64,000 nucleotides of DNA from Amycolatopsis sp. MtRt-6. Lineage in GTDB: Bacteria > Actinomycetota > Actinomycetes > Mycobacteriales > Pseudonocardiaceae. Numbering within the stretch: the first letter of the stretch is position 1; each line of letters starts with the position of its first letter. The notes below the pieces were generated by a model. It saw only the letters and a program-made list of their open reading frames with translations, searched no databases and was not told where the DNA came from. Of this stretch, positions 34,362-43,298 are shown in pieces. The DNA is taken from the NCBI RefSeq assembly GCF_017308975.1, contig NZ_JADWPD010000032.1, forward strand, positions 62,001 to 126,000, written 5' to 3'. The translations under genes were made by a program, and so were the position numbers.

Positions 34362-34472
34362 CTCGAACGCACTGTTCGAGGTCTCCTTCACCCGCGGGGG
34401 CGGCCTCCCGGGGACACCAGTGGGATGTCCGTACTGACCGGGCAGACTCTTGCGAAGTACTCCCCTCACCGG
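34362..34472 (-). promoter_or_regulatory. yybP-ykoY-like (Mn2+) riboswitch in terC leader
   Basis: On the minus strand the leader carries the conserved 5' block AGGGGAGTA (34456-34465) and the 3' block GAAGGAGACCTCGAAC (about 34373-34389), separated by GC-rich stems, as in the yybP-ykoY class. Immediately after, CTCGAAC-agtgc-GTTCGAG (34362-34380) can form a hairpin that overlaps both the 3' end of the aptamer and the GAGGAGG ribosome site of terC. That suggests translational control: metal binding would hold the 3' block and free the ribosome site. Element identification is by eye from conserved sequence. Confidence 0.75.
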
Positions 34473-34594
34473 CAGTATCGCCCCGCTCGCGGGACAGACG
34501 CTCAAGAGTGAAGAAATCGTGATGTTGGTGCCCGGATCCGTGTGCAACCGCGCTGCTCGCCGGGCGGCCTCATCGGGATACAGGTTGTCACTCA

Positions 34595-34610
34595 GATACA
34601 GCCATGTATC
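34595..34610. promoter_or_regulatory. Candidate TetR operator
   Basis: GATACA-gcca-TGTATC is a perfect 6-bp inverted repeat with 4-bp spacer, ending 8 bp before the TetR ATG at 34619. Another GATACA half-site lies at about 34577. Position and symmetry suit autoregulation. Confidence 0.5.
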
Positions 34611-34618
34611 CTCATGCC

Positions 34619-35242
34619 ATGACGACGTCGAAGCCAGCCGTGATCAGGCTGACGCGTAAGGAGAGCCAAGAGGAGACGCGGCGGCGGTTGGTCGCGTCGG
34701 CGATAACGCTGTTCGCGCGCTCCGGTGTCGCCGGCACCTCACTCAACGCCGTCGCCGAACACGCGGGATTCACGAGAGGCGCCGTGCACGGCAACTACTC
34801 CGGCAAGGACGACCTCGCGTTGGCAGTGGCCGAGACCGTCGCCGGAGAACTTGCCCCGCAACTCGAAAGGACCCTCGCCGCACCGGGCTCCGGCGGCGAT
34901 CGGCTGGCGGCGTACATACGCGGCTTCCTGAGCTACTGCGCGAAACGCCCGGAAGCCACGAGTGCCCTCATAGCCGTGGTCGAGTACCTCGGGCGTGCAG
35001 ATCGGGGGTTCTACAACGAGCGGGCGGCCGCCTCTCTCGGTGATCTCATCGAGCTGTTCGAAGAAGGTCAGCGTAACGGCGAGATGCGGACCTTCGACGC
35101 GAAGACGATGGCGTTCGCGGTGCGAACCGTGCTGGACAGCGCCGCGGCACGGATGTGCGGAACCGACGTGGATGTCGAGGCGCTGACCGACGAGATCGTG
35201 GCGCTGTTCGAGGCGGCGACGCGAAGCATCGAGTTCCCATGA
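34619..35242 (+). CDS. TetR-family regulator
   Basis: 207 residues. N-terminal HTH: ETRRRLVASAITLFARSGVA, GTSLNAVAEHAGFTRGAVHG, NYSGKDDLALAVAE. The C-terminal ligand domain is unremarkable. ATG 34619 is chosen over 34604 because the latter falls inside the palindromic operator. First gene of a four-gene unit with the DUF6204-like, MarR and YCII genes; the stop overlaps the next ATG. Confidence 0.92.
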   Translation: MTTSKPAVIRLTRKESQEETRRRLVASAITLFARSGVAGTSLNAVAEHAGFTRGAVHGNYSGKDDLALAVAETVAGELAPQLERTLAAPGSGGDRLAAYIRGFLSYCAKRPEATSALIAVVEYLGRADRGFYNERAAASLGDLIELFEEGQRNGEMRTFDAKTMAFAVRTVLDSAAARMCGTDVDVEALTDEIVALFEAATRSIEFP

Positions 35243-35580
35243 GCCGCACGTATCGCGTCACGGTCCGGGGCCGGTTCGAGAACCTCCGCGATTCTCAACG
35301 GCAGAGACTTCGTGCGGAGCAGGACGCGCACGGCATGTTCGCTTCCCGGTTCACGCCGGAGGGCACTTTCCTGTACGCGCCGGAGCTGGTCGGCTACCAG
35401 TTCCGCTACCTCCTCGAAGTCCACGAGGACACTCCGGACGACGCCGACCTCGCCGCCCAGCTGGAGGCTGGTGAGCTGGCCGAGGCCGGGCTGCGCCAAC
35501 GGGGGCTGGAAGGAAGGATCGTGGACGTCAGCTTCACCTGCGTGGACGACATGAAGATCCGGCGGGGCAGGCGTCGATGA
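35239..35580 (+). CDS. DUF6204-like small protein
   Basis: 113 residues: TYRVTVRGRFENLRDSQRQR at the start, HGMFASRFTPEGTFLYAPEL and VSFTCVDDMKIRRGRR at the end, matching small actinobacterial DUF6204 proteins that are commonly found beside TetR/MarR regulators. ATG overlaps the TetR stop and the stop overlaps the MarR ATG. No known biochemical role. Confidence 0.8.
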   Translation: MSRTYRVTVRGRFENLRDSQRQRLRAEQDAHGMFASRFTPEGTFLYAPELVGYQFRYLLEVHEDTPDDADLAAQLEAGELAEAGLRQRGLEGRIVDVSFTCVDDMKIRRGRRR

Positions 35581-35972
35581 CACTCCAGCCCGCTCTCGCC
35601 CTCGTCCGGGCGGCTGCCCACCTCTCGTCCCACGTCGACAGTGCCCTCGCCCGGATCGGAATCGACTTCGCGGACATGCGGCGCCTGCGCGCGATCGGCG
35701 CCGCGGACGGCGGCATTTCCCGGAGCGAGCTCGCCGCGACGATGGCCGAGAGCCCGTCGCAGACGGTCCGCGCGACGCGGCCGCTCGAAAAACTCGGCTG
35801 GGTGGAAGGCAACGGCGGCCGCTTCGGCCTCAGCGCCAGCGGCCGGCGTCTCCTCGAATCGGCTGAGGAGATCGCTTGTCCCGCGGCCGCCCGGTGGTTC
35901 GCCGAACACGGCAGCGATGTCGCCGTGCTCGGCCCGCAGTCCTCGTGTCGATCCGCGCCGTCCCGGTGCTGA
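35577..35972 (+). CDS. MarR-family regulator
   Basis: 131 residues. Winged-helix core: FADMRRLRAIGAADGGISRS, ELAATMAESPSQTVRATRPL, EKLGWVEGNGGRFGLSASG with the wing. Slightly short after the wing, ending in a non-conserved Ser/Cys-rich tail (SSCRSAPSRC) that might come from a late frameshift. ATG overlaps the DUF6204-like stop. Confidence 0.85.
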   Translation: MTLQPALALVRAAAHLSSHVDSALARIGIDFADMRRLRAIGAADGGISRSELAATMAESPSQTVRATRPLEKLGWVEGNGGRFGLSASGRRLLESAEEIACPAAARWFAEHGSDVAVLGPQSSCRSAPSRC

Positions 35973-36004
35973 CCGGTACGAACAACCAGAAAGCGAGCAT
36001 TCTC

Positions 36005-36379
36005 GTGACGCAGTACTTCCTCACCATCCCGCACGACGCGGCCGAAGAGCCGACGATGGAGTCGATGCAGGAGTTCGACCCGGCCGAACTGGAGGCCATG
36101 ATGGCCGCCGTCGACAAGTTCAACACCGAGCTGAAGGAAGCCGGTGCCTTCATCGCCGCCGGAGGTCTGCAGCCTCCGTCGACAGCGGTCACCGTCGACG
36201 CCACCGGCGCCAACCCGACGCGCAAGCCGGGTCCGTTCGCAGAGGCCCCCGAATACGTCGGCGGCTTCTGGATCGTCGAGGCCCCGGACGAGGAGAAGGT
36301 GCTCGCCTGGGCCGAGCGGATCTCCGCCGTCCTCGGCTCACGGATCGAGGTCCGCGCCCTCCAGGAGGGCCCGGCGTAA
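36005..36379 (+). CDS. YCII-family protein
   Basis: 124 residues with the YCII/DGPF fold: QYFLTIPHDAAEEPTMESMQ, VDKFNTELKEAGAFIAAGGL, then DGPF-like TRKPGPFAEAPEYVGGFWIV and EEKVLAWAERISA. Such proteins are small ferredoxin-like domains; many are associated with sigma factors. GTG at 36005, 32 bp after the MarR stop, probably the last gene of the TetR operon. Confidence 0.88.
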   Translation: MTQYFLTIPHDAAEEPTMESMQEFDPAELEAMMAAVDKFNTELKEAGAFIAAGGLQPPSTAVTVDATGANPTRKPGPFAEAPEYVGGFWIVEAPDEEKVLAWAERISAVLGSRIEVRALQEGPA

Positions 36380-36657
36380 CGGCGGCACGACCGGACCGGC
36401 AGGCGCCGCACGACGATCCCGACCTGGATGGCGCCGCGATCGGCGCCGGGCAGGGTGCGAACTTCACCCACCTCGGTCCCGGCATCGAGTGGGCCGGGCT
36501 GGAGCCGTCCGCCCGGCGGCGAGCTGGCCTCGCCACCACCGCCCGCCGCTGCGCCGGTACGCCACCCCCGTGCGCGCGCTCGGGTTCGCGTGCCACGGGC
36601 CATCGGCAACCGTGGGCAGCAGGAGGCGCCTGGCGAGCCCCACATCGCCGGGCAGGC

Positions 36658-37161
36658 TCACACCGTGCCGGTCCAGTAGAGGGGATTGGTTCCCTCGAAC
36701 GTCACCTTCACCATGACTTCGGCCGGCTTGGCCGGAACCGCCAGCACGATGCCGAGCTTGCGTTCGGCACCGGGCAGCACATCGGCGGAGAGCTTGTTCC
36801 CGATGTTCTGGGCCGGGTCGGTGACGAGAGCCGCCGGAGCGCCGCCGACCGTCGGAGCCAACGTGAAGGCCGCAGCCTGCAAGGCCTGCTTCGAGGTGTT
36901 CTTGACGACGAACTCGAACCGCAGGCCACGCGTCAGGTCCTTCGGCCGGGCCGGGTCGGCGGGCAGGTCGTACGCCACCGGCTTCCCGACGGTGATCACA
37001 CCCCGCTTGCCGACCCGCTCCTCCCCGAAGCTCATCACCTGGCGCGGAGCGGCGCTGCTGGACTTCGCCGGGCTCGTCGGCTGTGGTTTCGCGGGCTGCC
37101 CGGCACAGCCGGCGACGGCCAGCCCGCTCGCCACGATCAAGGTTGCGATGGTGCGTCGCAC
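36658..37161 (-). CDS. Predicted lipoprotein, DUF4352-like
   Basis: 167 residues with a signal sequence and lipobox VAGC, then a Pro/Ser-rich spacer and a single beta-sandwich with GKPVAYDLPADPARPKDL, RFEFVVKNTSKQALQAAAFT and AERKLGIVLAVPAKPAEVMV, the pattern of DUF4352/telokin-like lipoproteins. GTG 37161 follows a GGAG element. The 278 bp between it and the YCII gene hold no convincing gene. Confidence 0.8.
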   Translation of the reverse strand: MRRTIATLIVASGLAVAGCAGQPAKPQPTSPAKSSSAAPRQVMSFGEERVGKRGVITVGKPVAYDLPADPARPKDLTRGLRFEFVVKNTSKQALQAAAFTLAPTVGGAPAALVTDPAQNIGNKLSADVLPGAERKLGIVLAVPAKPAEVMVKVTFEGTNPLYWTGTV

Positions 37162-37471
37162 GGGATCTCCTCCAGGTACCGGGACTTGCGGTCCCGTCCG
37201 ACCGTAGGGAGACCGTGGCCCGGGTCGCATCGGTCCGGCGGCCGGAACGTCCGGCCACCTGGCTGGTCGTGTCCGGCCGGTCGGCAGCCCGCCGCGGACT
37301 CGCCCGACGGGCAGGCCCCGGAAGTACCCCCGGCCGGCGTCGTGGGCGTTGCCGCCGGCTGTCTCTCGGCCGCACCGGCGGACCGCGCTTTGTCCTCTTC
37401 GGACAAACGCCGACGCGGCGCGCCGCCTTTCGGAGTAACCCTCGCCGGGTGGCCTGGTCCGGTGAAACACC

Positions 37472-40400
37472 TTGATCATGGACGGCGATGTCCGCGTCGT
37501 GCGATTGATGTGGCGGTTCGGTGGTCCGGTTCTGGCAGGCGTCGTCGTCGCCTCGCTTTTGGTGGGAAGACACGATGAGGCGGGCAGCCACGACGCTCAC
37601 AGTGGGCACGTGGTGGCCGGCGCCCAGGCCATGATCGCGGCGGCCGCCAAGCTGCCCCGGGCGGGCTGGACGGCCGCCGCCACGAGCGGCTCGCCCGCTT
37701 CCCTGCTCGACGGCGACACCGGCACCGGCTGGGAGTCCACCGGCGCGCTGCCGCAATCGGTCACTGTGGACATGCGCGCCACCCGCACGGTTTCGGGCCT
37801 GGTCGCCACGCCGAGACCCGGTGGCGCGATCGACCGCTACGAAGTCCACCTCAGCCTCGACGGCACGACCTGGGGCGCCCCCGTGGCCGCCGGTACCCTC
37901 GCCGACGACGCCACGCCCAAGACGATGTCCTTCGCCGTCACCGGGACGCGCTTCGGCCGGCTCACCGTGCTTTCCGTGGCCGGCACCTCCAGTACCCACG
38001 CCGGGGTCGCCGAACTCGACGTGCTCGGCGACCCCGGCGCGCCGGTGCCGGTCGCCGTGCTGGACCGCGCCGGCTGGACCGCGGCCGCCAGTGACGAAGA
38101 GACGGTACGAGGACGCGATGTGGCGTCGAACGTCCTGGACGGTGACCCGAAGACGATCTGGCACTCCCGGTACAGCACCGCGACCCCGCTCCCGCACCAC
38201 CTCACCCTCGACCTCAAGCGGCCCACCCCGGTCGGCGGCCTGCGCTACCGGCCCCGGCCCACGGGAGCCAACGGCCGGATCGGCGAGTACCGGGTCGCCG
38301 TCTCCGCCGACGGCTCGGACTTCACCGACGTCTCCTCCGGTGCCTGGCCCGACACGAACGCCGTGCAGGACGCCGCGTTCAGCCGCGTCGCCACCGCCCG
38401 CTACGTCCGGCTGACCGCGCTCACCGAGGCCGGCGCGCGTGGCCCGTTCACCTCGGCCGCGGAGATCTCGCTGCTCGGCCCGCTCCCCGGCACCCCGGCG
38501 CCGCTCTCGCGCCTGGGCTGGACGTCGAACGCGGGCGCGCTGCTGGACAACGACCTCGCCACCGCCTGGCGTGGCACCTCGTTCACCGTCGACACCCAGC
38601 AGGAACACCGGGTCACGGCGGTCGTCCTCACCCCGGCTGCCGCCGCGCGCGCCGGCGGCTTCACCGTGGCCACCAGTACCGACGGAACGACCTTCACCAC
38701 CGCCGCCACCGGCACCTGGGCCGACGACGGCGCACCCCAGGCCGTCGCGCTGGACACCTTCGCCCGCCACATCCGCGTCACCACCACGCAGACCGCCTCG
38801 GCGGTGGAGTTCCACGCCTACGGCCCGGCCCCGGGGCCGGCCAACGCCGGTCCGCTGCCGCGCACCGGCTGGACCGCGACCGCGTCGGACCAGGACGCCT
38901 CGGGCCCGGCCGCGAACGTGCTCGACGGTGACCCCGGCACCACCTGGCGCTCGAAGCCGGCCACCCCGCTGCCGCACGCGATCACCCTGGACATGCGGGC
39001 CACCAACGTGGTCACGGGCGTCCAGGTGCGGCCACCCGGCGACAAACCCGACGGCACCATCGGCCGGTACCGGGTCGAGACGAGCACCGACGGCACCACG
39101 TTCACCCCCGCGGCCGCGGGGGCCTGGCCCGACGACACCTCGGTGAAAACCGCTCGGTTCCCCGAAGTGGCGGCCCGCCACGTCCGCCTGACCGCGCTCA
39201 CCGAGGCCGGCGGCCGCGGCCCCTCGACCGCCGCGGCCGAGATCGACGTCCTGTCCGCCGCCGCCGCTCCCGACGCGGGCAAGACCGGCCGGTGGGGCGC
39301 GACCATCGGCTTCCCGATCGTCCCGGTCGCCTCCGCGCTGCTGCCCGGCAACAAGCTGCTGACCTGGTCGGCCTACGCCGCCGACAACTACGGCGGCGCC
39401 CACGGCTACACCCAGACCGCGATCATGGACCTGACCACCGGCGAGGTCACCCAGCGCCGCGTGGACGACACCGGCCACGACATGTTCTGCCCCGGCCTCT
39501 CGATCCTCGCCGACGGGCGGGTCCTGGTCACCGGCGGCAGCGACGCCAAGCAGGCCAGCATCTACGACCCGGCGACGAACTCCTGGACCGCGGCGGCGCC
39601 GATGAACACCGCCCGCGGCTACCAGTCGCAGGTGACCCTCTCCACCGGCGAAGTCTTCACCGTCGGCGGATCCTGGAGCGGCGGGCGCGGCGGCAAGACC
39701 GGCGAGATCTACTCCCCCGCCGCCGACAGCTGGCGCAAGCTGCCCGGAGTGGCGCCGGAGCCGTTCTTCACCGCCGACCCGCGCGGCGTCTTCCGCGCCG
39801 ACAACCACGCCTGGCTGTTCGCCGCCGACGGCGGCCGCGTCTTCCACGCCGGGCCCAGCCGGAAGATGCACTGGGTGGCCACGACCGGGCCGGGCGCGGT
39901 GACCGACGCCGGAGCGCGCGGCGACAGCGCGGACACCATGAACGGCAACGCCGTCATGTACGACATCGGCAAGATCCTCACCGTCGGCGGCGCCCCCGCC
40001 TACGAGAATTCCGACGCCACCAGCCGCGCCCACACCATCGACATCAGCATTGGCACGCCGAAGGTGACGCGCGTGGGCGACATGGCGTTCGCGCGGGCGT
40101 TCGCCACCAGCGTCGTCCTCCCCGACGGCACCGTCGTCGTCATCGGCGGCCAAGCCCGCGCGGTGCCCTTCAGCGACCAGACCGCCGTCCTGACCCCGGA
40201 ACTGTGGAACCCGGCCACCGGCCGGTTCACCCGGCTCGCCCCGATGGCGGTGCCGCGCACCTACCACTCGGTGGCCAACCTCCTGCCCGACGGCCGCGTC
40301 TTCTCCGGCGGCGGCGGGCTCTGCGGCAACTGCGCGACCAACCACTTCGACGGCCAGGTGTTCACCCCGCCATACTTGCTCCACCCCGACGGCACGCCCC

Positions 40401-40693
40401 GACCCCGCCCGGCCATCACCTCCGCACCCGCGACGGCGGCAACCGGCGCGACGCTGACCATCGGCACCGACCGCGCGATCACCGCCGTCGCGCTCATGCG
40501 GGTCGGCTCGGCGACGCACACCGTCGACACCGACCAGCGACGCGTCCCGCTGACCCCGGCGAAGGTGAGCCCGACCGGTTACCGGATCACCGTCCCCGCG
40601 TCCCGCGGCGTCGCACCGCCGGGCCGCTACCTCCTGTACGCCCTCGACGCCGACGGCGTCCCGAGCATCGGCAAGGAAATCACCCTTGGCTGA
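37472..40693 (+). CDS. Galactose oxidase-like radical copper oxidase with four N-terminal F5/8C (CBM32-like) domains
   Basis: 1073 residues. An N-terminal membrane/signal segment (about 15-32) is followed by four related beta-domains at about 64-187, 199-336, 348-450 and 464-595, each opening with a Gly-Trp-Thr repeat, with DGDP-Trp and a closing Ala-Glu-Ile/Leu-Asp motif. Residues 605-970 are a kelch-like galactose oxidase domain and 975-1073 the DUF1929-type C-terminal domain. The catalytic set of galactose oxidase is present: Cys673 (HDMFCPG), Tyr717 (ARGYQS) forming the Tyr-Cys cofactor, Trp735 (GGSWSGG), axial Tyr931 and His932 (PRTYHS), and His1016 (THTVDTDQRR). It should be an exported copper enzyme oxidising primary alcohols; the four binding domains point to carbohydrate polymers or cell walls. 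Confidence 0.93.
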   Translation: MIMDGDVRVVRLMWRFGGPVLAGVVVASLLVGRHDEAGSHDAHSGHVVAGAQAMIAAAAKLPRAGWTAAATSGSPASLLDGDTGTGWESTGALPQSVTVDMRATRTVSGLVATPRPGGAIDRYEVHLSLDGTTWGAPVAAGTLADDATPKTMSFAVTGTRFGRLTVLSVAGTSSTHAGVAELDVLGDPGAPVPVAVLDRAGWTAAASDEETVRGRDVASNVLDGDPKTIWHSRYSTATPLPHHLTLDLKRPTPVGGLRYRPRPTGANGRIGEYRVAVSADGSDFTDVSSGAWPDTNAVQDAAFSRVATARYVRLTALTEAGARGPFTSAAEISLLGPLPGTPAPLSRLGWTSNAGALLDNDLATAWRGTSFTVDTQQEHRVTAVVLTPAAAARAGGFTVATSTDGTTFTTAATGTWADDGAPQAVALDTFARHIRVTTTQTASAVEFHAYGPAPGPANAGPLPRTGWTATASDQDASGPAANVLDGDPGTTWRSKPATPLPHAITLDMRATNVVTGVQVRPPGDKPDGTIGRYRVETSTDGTTFTPAAAGAWPDDTSVKTARFPEVAARHVRLTALTEAGGRGPSTAAAEIDVLSAAAAPDAGKTGRWGATIGFPIVPVASALLPGNKLLTWSAYAADNYGGAHGYTQTAIMDLTTGEVTQRRVDDTGHDMFCPGLSILADGRVLVTGGSDAKQASIYDPATNSWTAAAPMNTARGYQSQVTLSTGEVFTVGGSWSGGRGGKTGEIYSPAADSWRKLPGVAPEPFFTADPRGVFRADNHAWLFAADGGRVFHAGPSRKMHWVATTGPGAVTDAGARGDSADTMNGNAVMYDIGKILTVGGAPAYENSDATSRAHTIDISIGTPKVTRVGDMAFARAFATSVVLPDGTVVVIGGQARAVPFSDQTAVLTPELWNPATGRFTRLAPMAVPRTYHSVANLLPDGRVFSGGGGLCGNCATNHFDGQVFTPPYLLHPDGTPRPRPAITSAPATAATGATLTIGTDRAITAVALMRVGSATHTVDTDQRRVPLTPAKVSPTGYRITVPASRGVAPPGRYLLYALDADGVPSIGKEITLG

Positions 40694-40763
40694 CCGGAAG
40701 CCGAGCAGCCCGGCGCAAGTCGCGACGAAGCGGGGCAACCCCAAGCCGGGTCACGGGTCACTT

Positions 40764-42347
40764 TCACGCGTACTGGACGCCCGGGACCCGGTCCTCCACC
40801 ACGAAGCTCGCCCGGGTGGCGACCGGTGCGCCCGGCTTCTGCACGTACGGCAGCACCCGGAAGTCGCTCTGCCAGCGCTCCCGGTTCACGTTCACCCGTA
40901 CGTAGCCGCGCTGGGTGTTGATGAACTTCATGTGCGGGTTGGCGGCGAGGAACCGCTGCGCCTCTTCGGTCGTGTCCGCGCCGTCGCCGCCGCTGGTGAT
41001 CGACGTGCCCACGAACTCCGACGCCACCGTGGGGGAGGTCGGGTCGGCGTAGTCGCGCTTGAGGTCCCACGCGTAGTTCTGGTGCCGGTCACCCGTGATG
41101 ACCACCAGGTTGCGCACGCCCCGGTCCTGGACCGCCGCCAGGAGCCGGTTGCGGTCGGCGACATAGCCGTCCCACGGGTCGTACCAGACGTCGACCGCCG
41201 GGCCCGGGTCCCGGTCGGTCTGGCCGATCGGGGCCTGGTTGCCCAGGATCTGCCACCGCGCCCTCGATCGGGAGAAGCCGTCGAACAGCCAGTTCCGCTG
41301 GCGGTCGCCGAGGATCGTCCGGTTCTCGGCGAACCGCTCGGCGCAGCCGGTGCCGTTGCCGTCACCACAGGGCTGGTCGTCGCGGTACTGGCGGGTGTCG
41401 ACCATCGTGAGGTCGGCCAGGCGGCCGTAGTTCAGCCTGCGGTAGATGTGGATGTCCGGGCCGTCCGGCAGCTGCGCGTGGCGGAGCGGCAGGTTCTCGT
41501 ACATGGCCTGGAACGCCGCCGCCCGGCGTTGGCGGAACACCGCCGGGTCCTGGTCCGGCTCGGTGTCGGCCTTCGAGAGGTCGCCGGCCCAGTTGTCCTC
41601 CACCTCGTGGTCGTCGAAGGTGGTGATGAACGGGTGGGCCGCGTGGGCGTTCCGCAGCGGCGCTTCCGTCTTGTACAACGAGTACTGCAGCCGGTAGCGC
41701 GCGAGGTCCATCGCCTCGCTGTGGAAGCGGGAATCGGTCACCACGCCACGCCGGTTCGTGCCCACCCCGGACTCGTACAGGTAGTCGCCCAGGTGGACGA
41801 CGAAGGCCACGTCCTCGGCCGCGATGTGGTCGTACGCCGTGAAGTAGCCGTCCTGCCACGCCTGGCACGACGCGAAGGCGAAGTTCAGCTCGCGGGGGTC
41901 GGACCACGCCGGGGGCATGGTCCGCGTCCGGCCGACCGGCGAGATCTCCCCGCCCGTGCGGAACCGGTAGAAGTACTCGTGGTTCGGCGCCAGGCCGTGG
42001 ATCTCCGGGTGCACCGAGTGGCCCAGCTCCGGGGTGGCGACCACCGAACCGCGGCGCACCACGCGCCGGAACCTGTCGTCCAGCGCGACCTCGTACTCGA
42101 CCCGCACCGGGGTGGCCGGCATGCCGCCCGTGCCGTCGACCGCGAACGGGTCGGCGGCGAGCCGCGTCCACAGCACGACCCCGTCCGGTGCCGGGTCGCC
42201 GGACGCGACGCCGAGGGTGAACAGGCCGCCGCCCCGGGGCGCGGCGAACGCGCCGGCGGCGTTCCAGCCGCCGGTGCCCAGCAGCACGGCCGCCGCCCCG
42301 GCGCCGCCGAGTCCCAGCGCCCGGCGACGGGACATGGGTGTGGTCAA
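40764..42347 (-). CDS. phoD: PhoD-family alkaline phosphatase, Tat-exported
   Basis: 527 residues. Twin-arginine signal near the start (SRRRALGLGGAGAAAVLLG). A Fibronectin-like N-terminal PhoD_N domain (FTLGVASGDPAPDGVVLWTR) is followed by the metallophosphoesterase: FAFASCQAWQDGYFTAYDH, FVVHLGDYLYE, TTFDDHEVEDNWAGD and VVITGDRHQNYAWDL, which carry the Fe/Ca ligands. I chose TTG 42347 with GGAGG 5 bp upstream; ATG 42335 is the alternative. Converges with the oxidase gene. Confidence 0.92.
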   Translation of the reverse strand: MTTPMSRRRALGLGGAGAAAVLLGTGGWNAAGAFAAPRGGGLFTLGVASGDPAPDGVVLWTRLAADPFAVDGTGGMPATPVRVEYEVALDDRFRRVVRRGSVVATPELGHSVHPEIHGLAPNHEYFYRFRTGGEISPVGRTRTMPPAWSDPRELNFAFASCQAWQDGYFTAYDHIAAEDVAFVVHLGDYLYESGVGTNRRGVVTDSRFHSEAMDLARYRLQYSLYKTEAPLRNAHAAHPFITTFDDHEVEDNWAGDLSKADTEPDQDPAVFRQRRAAAFQAMYENLPLRHAQLPDGPDIHIYRRLNYGRLADLTMVDTRQYRDDQPCGDGNGTGCAERFAENRTILGDRQRNWLFDGFSRSRARWQILGNQAPIGQTDRDPGPAVDVWYDPWDGYVADRNRLLAAVQDRGVRNLVVITGDRHQNYAWDLKRDYADPTSPTVASEFVGTSITSGGDGADTTEEAQRFLAANPHMKFINTQRGYVRVNVNRERWQSDFRVLPYVQKPGAPVATRASFVVEDRVPGVQYA

Positions 42348-42473
42348 GACAACCTCCGGTGGTGGGATCCGTGCCCGGCCGCCGTCAGCGTGCCAGGCCG
42401 AAGCCGCCACGCCGGGCCGGATCGACGGTTGTTCACGCCCCGTTCGCCGAGTCGATCACTCCGGGCGCCGGGA

Positions 42474-42587
42474 GGCCGGTCAGTCCGGGCGCCGGCCGGG
42501 GGGGGGGGGGGGGGGGCGGCCCGCCCGGGGCCGGGAGGGGACGGGTGGTGGGGGGGCGGGGGGCCGGTCAGTCCGGGCGCCGGCCGG
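42474..42587. repeat. 26-bp direct repeat flanking a G-rich tract with a run of 19 G
   Basis: Identical 26-bp copies starting GGCCGGTCAGTCCGG lie at 42474-42499 and 42562-42587. Between them is an uninterrupted run of 19 G (42498-42516) followed by several G4-G7 runs, giving strong G-quadruplex potential on the plus strand. The region lies between the DUF4142 gene and phoD. The run length could be a sequencing artefact or a slippage site. Confidence 0.75.
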
Positions 42588-42616
42588 CCGGCTTGGTGCG
42601 CACCAAGCCGGCCGGC
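42583..42616. terminator. 34-bp perfect palindrome downstream of DUF4142 gene
   Basis: GGCCGGCTTGGTGC and GCACCAAGCCGGCC are the inner parts of two perfectly complementary 17-nt arms with no loop. It starts 20 bp after the DUF4142 stop (42637) on the minus strand, fitting a terminator; a DNA-level cruciform or protein-binding site is possible. Confidence 0.6.
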
Positions 42617-42636
42617 TGCCGCTGCTCCGGAGTTCG

Positions 42637-43155
42637 TCACGGGCAGGCTTCCAGCGCCGACACCACCTCCTCCAGGTGATGACGCAGCACCGGCACCGAG
42701 CGAGCCGCCAGGTCCTTCACCTCCGGTGACCACCCCTGGCGCGTTTCCCGCTCGCTCGACTCGATCGCCGAGACGTGTGCCGCCAGCTGGTCGTGCAGCC
42801 ATGCCTTGTCGAAGTCCGGGCCGGAACGCGCCGCCAGGTCGGCTATCCGCGTCAACGGCTCCGGGACCGAATACAGCGGCACTCCCTCACGCGTCGCGAC
42901 GCCCACCAGGTCGGCGTCCAGTGCCGTGTGGTGGGCCGCGAACCGCGGGCCGAGCTGACGTACCTTCGCACAACTCGCGCGGTCGGTCAGGTGGCCCGTG
43001 ATGATCTCGAACAAGTTGTTCTGGTGGGCGCGGTTCAGGTACTCACGGTCCTCCGTCGACACGCCGGCGCGGGGCGGTGGGGCCGCGGCCGCCGGGGCGG
43101 CCGGGAGCAGGACACCGATCAGTACCGCGGTTGCCAGCGCGGTCCGTGCTTTCAT
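42637..43155 (-). CDS. Exported DUF4142 protein
   Basis: 172 residues. Signal peptide (ALATAVLIGVLLPAAPAAAA), then a helical ferritin-like DUF4142 domain: LNRAHQNNLFEIITGHLTDR, RFAAHHTALDADLVGVATRE, KAWLHDQLAAHVSAIESSER, RSVPVLRHHLEEVV. ATG 43155 has GGGAGA upstream and puts the signal at the N-terminus. Function unknown; family is common in actinobacteria and some proteobacteria. Confidence 0.88.
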   Translation of the reverse strand: MKARTALATAVLIGVLLPAAPAAAAPPPRAGVSTEDREYLNRAHQNNLFEIITGHLTDRASCAKVRQLGPRFAAHHTALDADLVGVATREGVPLYSVPEPLTRIADLAARSGPDFDKAWLHDQLAAHVSAIESSERETRQGWSPEVKDLAARSVPVLRHHLEEVVSALEACP

Positions 43156-43298
43156 GACGTTCTCCCGTGGTCGGGTGCGAGGTGGCTTTGATCGTGCGGG
43201 ATCCCTTGCCACACAAGCTATCCACTCGACGAAGACAGAGATCCGCTCGACGAGCGGACCCCCTCACCCGGGGGTGAGGGGGTAACGCGCTGCCGGCA

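Noticed and set aside
36380..36657. Possible gene between the YCII gene and the lipoprotein
   Set aside because: Open frames exist on both strands but have no start context or recognisable sequence.
36464..40744. Very long open frame antisense to the galactose-oxidase-like gene (about 1400 codons)
   Set aside because: A GC-rich antisense shadow: low-complexity Arg/Gly/Val composition, no domain, and the opposite strand has a complete enzyme with all catalytic residues.
40709..40750. Terminator between the oxidase gene and phoD (CCCGGC/GCCGGG arms)
   Set aside because: Arms are only 6 bp with a 30-nt loop; too weak to list.
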